Positions 61,340-64,000 of a stretch of DNA of 64,000 nt are shown here, piece after piece. The notes below the pieces were generated by a model. That model did not search any database. It was not told the origin of the DNA and saw only the letters and a program-made list of their open reading frames with translations. The first letter of the stretch is position 1. Every line of letters begins with the position of its first letter. The position numbers and the translations under genes are program-made. This DNA is from Eleginops maclovinus (lineage: Eukaryota; Chordata; Actinopteri; Perciformes; Eleginopidae), in NCBI RefSeq assembly GCF_036324505.1, contig NC_086370.1, forward strand, positions 16,518,600 to 16,582,599, in the 5' to 3' direction.

Positions 61340-62038
61340 GTTGACTGCCAAAATGGTGGCTCCCAACCAAAAGTCACGTGACCGCAGGAGCTCTATACCA
61401 AACAAATCACCCATTGTAGCATGCCTCATACCCCTCTATTTCAGCCCTGTTCCTGAAGTGCTGATTCTGTGACTGTCGCTTTAAATTTGAGCTGAGCTGA
61501 GGCTGGCCACGCCCCTTTGGAGCGCATGCAGCTCTCTGTCTGAAGAGAGAAGTTTCTAACGGAGATACTCGGCTAAACGCTGCCGTGATTAAACCCCATA
61601 TTATGTTCCAAACCACATCAAGCATTATTTCTGAAACACTTCTCAGTTTTTACCACTAGAACAGAGACATTATATGCAAACAACAACTCTTAAGTCCCTC
61701 CTGCAGACATCCTGCTGAATACACAGACAGACACACTGAGGTGCTGCGGAGGGTATTCAGCTCGCACCGGTATACTGCGGACAATAGGTTGGGAAGTGTC
61801 ACGTGAGTAGGACGTTGCCAGGAGCTCAATGTAAAGCCAGCCCACATTTCCGATATGACATCATAACCGAAGCAAATCTGGATCAGCTCGTTTGTACCCC
61901 CATTTTTAGAGATGTGGGTAAGGAGGAAAAGAGAGAGGGTTGTATTTTCTGACACTTTGTGAGTCTCCTTGCACACCGGGGACACATATTTATGTAGAAA
62001 AGACATCAAAAAGTGTATTTTGCATAATAGGAGACCTT

Positions 62039-62360
62039 TAAAATAAAAAACGATATATATTACTAAGCACATATTCACACAATATAACACTTCACAAGTC
62101 TTAAAACACCAAGTGAAACTAGTCTTCTATAAAACCAAGTATATTCTTCCAGTCCGTCATCATGGCCTCTATAATGCTTTTACTGGATTGAAATTTCATC
62201 ATCATTTCATCTGCATAATTTTGTGTTCAAAGGACAAGATTGAGACATTACTATTCAGGGCAAGCTAAGCCTTCCAGCTACTAATATATGGTCATTATCC
62301 AGGGAGTCAACAACTAGTTTGAAAAAACATTCTCAGGTAAATGCTAAGTGAACACTATTT
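62039..62360. other. Intergenic spacer between two repeats, no gene seen
   Basis: AT-rich sequence without recognisable features. Confidence 0.6.
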
Positions 62361-62688
62361 TGTGGAAAGTAATAAAGAACATTTACTCACCCACTGTATT
62401 TAAGTATCATTTTGAGATACTTTTACTTGATTTAAATGTTATGGCATAATACTTATAATCCACTACAATTGGATTATAGAGAATATTGTATTTTTCCGTC
62501 CGCTATATTTATTTAAAACTTTACAGAACGTTTTATACTCTGAGTACATTTTGGTGCTGATACTTTTGTTCTTTACTCAAGTAAAAGTGTGAATTCAGGA
62601 TGTTTAATTGTAATGTAATGAGTACTTTAAAACCATAGTATTTTTACTTTTACTTAAGTACAGGATCTGAATACTTTATACACCTCTG
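62361..62688. mobile_element. 'AAGTACTTT' fish MITE, copy 2 (shorter)
   Basis: The copy runs from tgtggaaagtaataaagaac to gaatactttatacacctctg and keeps the motif order of the copy at 11731-12235 (attttgagatactt; tgctgatacttttgt; ggatctgaatactt). It is about 180 bases shorter, so one copy has an indel or the families differ slightly. It has no coding capacity. Confidence 0.75.
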
Positions 62689-63015
62689 TTTGTGGTCTAC
62701 TTCTTTAAATAGGTAGGTATACTGAATTAATTTGCTTGTTGGTTTTATTTTAGGCTAGTTTCATTCTTTTAAAATCTCTATTCTTTTTTTTTAATGCACA
62801 AAAAACTCTGTATGTTTAATATGTATGGTATTTATTTTTCTCTTGCATTAATTTGTCTGCATTACTTTTATGGTACTTTCACTGGGAATTATTAATTGTA
62901 ACCCTCTCATCCCTGATAATATCTTACTAGGGGTTGCCTTTTTGTGTCATGGTTCAAGTTAGGGGTTGACTTCTTGGTTACTATGCATTTTATCAAGATG
63001 CAGAATATATTGTCC
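62689..63015. other. Intergenic, no gene seen
   Basis: T-rich sequence between the MITE and the SINE. No feature was recognised. Confidence 0.6.
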
Positions 63016-63335
63016 AGCAGTGGCTCAGTCAGTAGGGGCTTGGACTGGGAATCGTAGGGTCGCCGGTTCAAGTCCCCGAACAGACTTGAAATATGGAAAG
63101 TGGACTGCTACTTGGAAAGGTCCCAGTTCACCTCCTAGGCCCTGCTGTGGTGCCCTTGAGCAAGGCACCGGACACCTCCAATCCCCCCTCCCCATTGCTC
63201 CCCGGGCGCTGCACGATAGCTGCCCACTGCTCCTAGTACTAGTACTAGGATGGGTTAAATGCAGAGGACTAATTTCACTGTGTGTGCTCTGCTGTGTGCA
63301 TGCATGTGACAAATAAAGAGGGTTTCATCCTCCGA
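63016..63335 (+). mobile_element. tRNA-derived SINE, near full length
   Basis: The head contains a box A-like tggctcagtcagtagggg (63021-63038) and a box B ggttcaagtcc (63065-63075), the internal RNA polymerase III promoter of a tRNA-like unit. The body carries cccttgagcaaggcaccgga and ccattgctccccgggcgctg, strings shared by abundant fish SINEs. The tail is gacaaataaagagggtttc. An 18-base palindrome cctagtactagtactagg (63232-63249) looks like a local duplication. The V-SINE or other family name is not certain. Confidence 0.88.
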
Positions 63336-64000
63336 TTCTATTCTATATATATTCTCTCTAGAATATAATGCTTGTTTGCAGTCTTGACCTGCTGCATGAT
63401 GGGTAGCACAGATAATTGTTCTCCTTCCTACGTTTTAGATAATTTGTAAAAGAATACCATCACAGTATACTTGTCAGGGCATTGTCTGCTTATTCAAAGC
63501 ACAGGCGGACCAAAGAAGAGTGTTAAATTATTGAAAATGCTGTGAATGTTCAAACAGTGTAATAAAGCACAGTAGCATCCACTGTAGAATTCATCCTTTT
63601 GATCATCTAGCATTCATGTTAAGTTCAATGTATGCCAAGGCCTCCTGTGATGCATCCCACAAACACAAAAATACATACAAACACAAACTCTCCTCGCTGC
63701 CTTGATTCCTCTCCTTCTACCATATTTAATTTCTTTGGCAACATCAAAATAGGTTTACTCTCTGAAGTTAAATTGATTGTGTTCCTATAGTGGAAACATT
63801 GTTTTGGAAGACAATCACTTGCATTTATCACCACTCGTTTTCTTGGCAGTGTGCACTTTCTAGCACCACTGCAACCACTTAAGTATAATGTTACAAAAGG
63901 CGAATAACAACCTAAAAATACCACTGGATCACTGTTGTGCTAAATTGAAATAATTCAAAAGGAGATGACATATAATTGCAACAATCAAAGTATAATGCTA
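63336..64000. other. Intergenic, no gene seen
   Basis: The right edge of the window. No exon or RNA gene was recognised. Confidence 0.6.

Larger units (their letters stand above)
60236..62038. mobile_element. 1.8 kb internally deleted DNA transposon with two convergent first exons (ISL2EU-like, tentative)
   Basis: The left end aaggtctcctattatgc is the reverse complement of the right end gcataataggagacctt, and TA borders each end (60234-60235 and 62039-62040). Inside, a second inverted block is shared: agagctcctgca...gtcacgtga...gccattttggcagtca at about 60321-60393, and its inverse at about 61339-61395. The + strand carries a THAP zinc-finger first exon and the - strand a different first exon, each ending in a splice donor and pointing inward. 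ISL2EU elements, as I remember them, have 2-base target sites and two genes (a transposase and a YqaJ-type protein), which fits. The 3' exons of both genes are missing, so this copy is non-autonomous. Confidence 0.72.

Noticed and set aside
63016..63090. Possible functional tRNA gene from box A and box B motifs
   Set aside because: The body continues into a 320-base SINE with an A-rich tail, and an intact cloverleaf acceptor stem was not apparent.
62966..63316. 116-codon open frame on the + strand
   Set aside because: It lies almost wholly inside the tRNA-derived SINE, and its reading frame has no coding meaning.
1..64000. CRISPR arrays, phage, operons or other prokaryotic systems
   Set aside because: The window has vertebrate introns and fish repeats. 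No regularly spaced repeat array or compact gene cluster exists.

Overview
The window is vertebrate nuclear DNA, almost certainly from a ray-finned (teleost) fish. It is AT-rich, has long introns with GT..AG borders, and carries fish-type short transposons, a tRNA-derived SINE and (CA)n/(TG)n microsatellites. No bacterial, viral or organellar gene organisation was seen. The species cannot be named from the sequence.

Region 1 (1-10.8 kb, + strand) is the 3' two thirds of an sh3pxd2a (TKS5) gene. Seven coding exons were placed by hand from splice sites and reading phase. They encode the end of SH3 domain 1, an 84-base cassette exon, SH3 domains 2 to 5 with proline-rich linkers, and the stop codon at 9787-9789. 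The 5' part (PX domain and start of SH3-1) lies left of the window. A 3' UTR probably runs to about 10.83 kb.

Region 2 (10.8-17.7 kb) separates two convergent genes. It holds a (TG)n tract, a 0.5 kb fish interspersed repeat, and an orphan exon-like segment ending in a strong splice donor near 12.51 kb.

Region 3 (17.6-41.6 kb, - strand) is a neurl1 (Neuralized-like E3 ubiquitin ligase) gene whose whole coding sequence can be assembled. Six exons total 1740 bases, giving 579 residues with a candidate N-myristoylation start, NHR1, NHR2 and a C-terminal RING. A TA-flanked 314-base MITE lies 3' of the stop, perhaps inside the 3' UTR. The sh3pxd2a/neurl1 tail-to-tail arrangement matches, from memory, the human chromosome 10 order.

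Region 4 (41.6-64 kb) is gene-poor. It holds the neurl1 upstream region with an 82-base (AC)n tract, several repeat scraps, a 1.8 kb DNA transposon that keeps the first exons of two convergent genes (a THAP zinc-finger exon and a second exon that I tentatively link to YqaJ-type transposon proteins), a second copy of the 0.5 kb repeat, and a tRNA-derived SINE.

The two cellular genes act in different pathways (podosome/invadopodium scaffolding; Notch-ligand and synaptic ubiquitylation), so their adjacency looks like conserved synteny, not a functional unit. I found no convincing new multi-gene system. The items most worth checking are the two-gene transposon remnant, the orphan splice donor at 12.5 kb and a perfect 15-bp stem-loop in a neurl1 intron.
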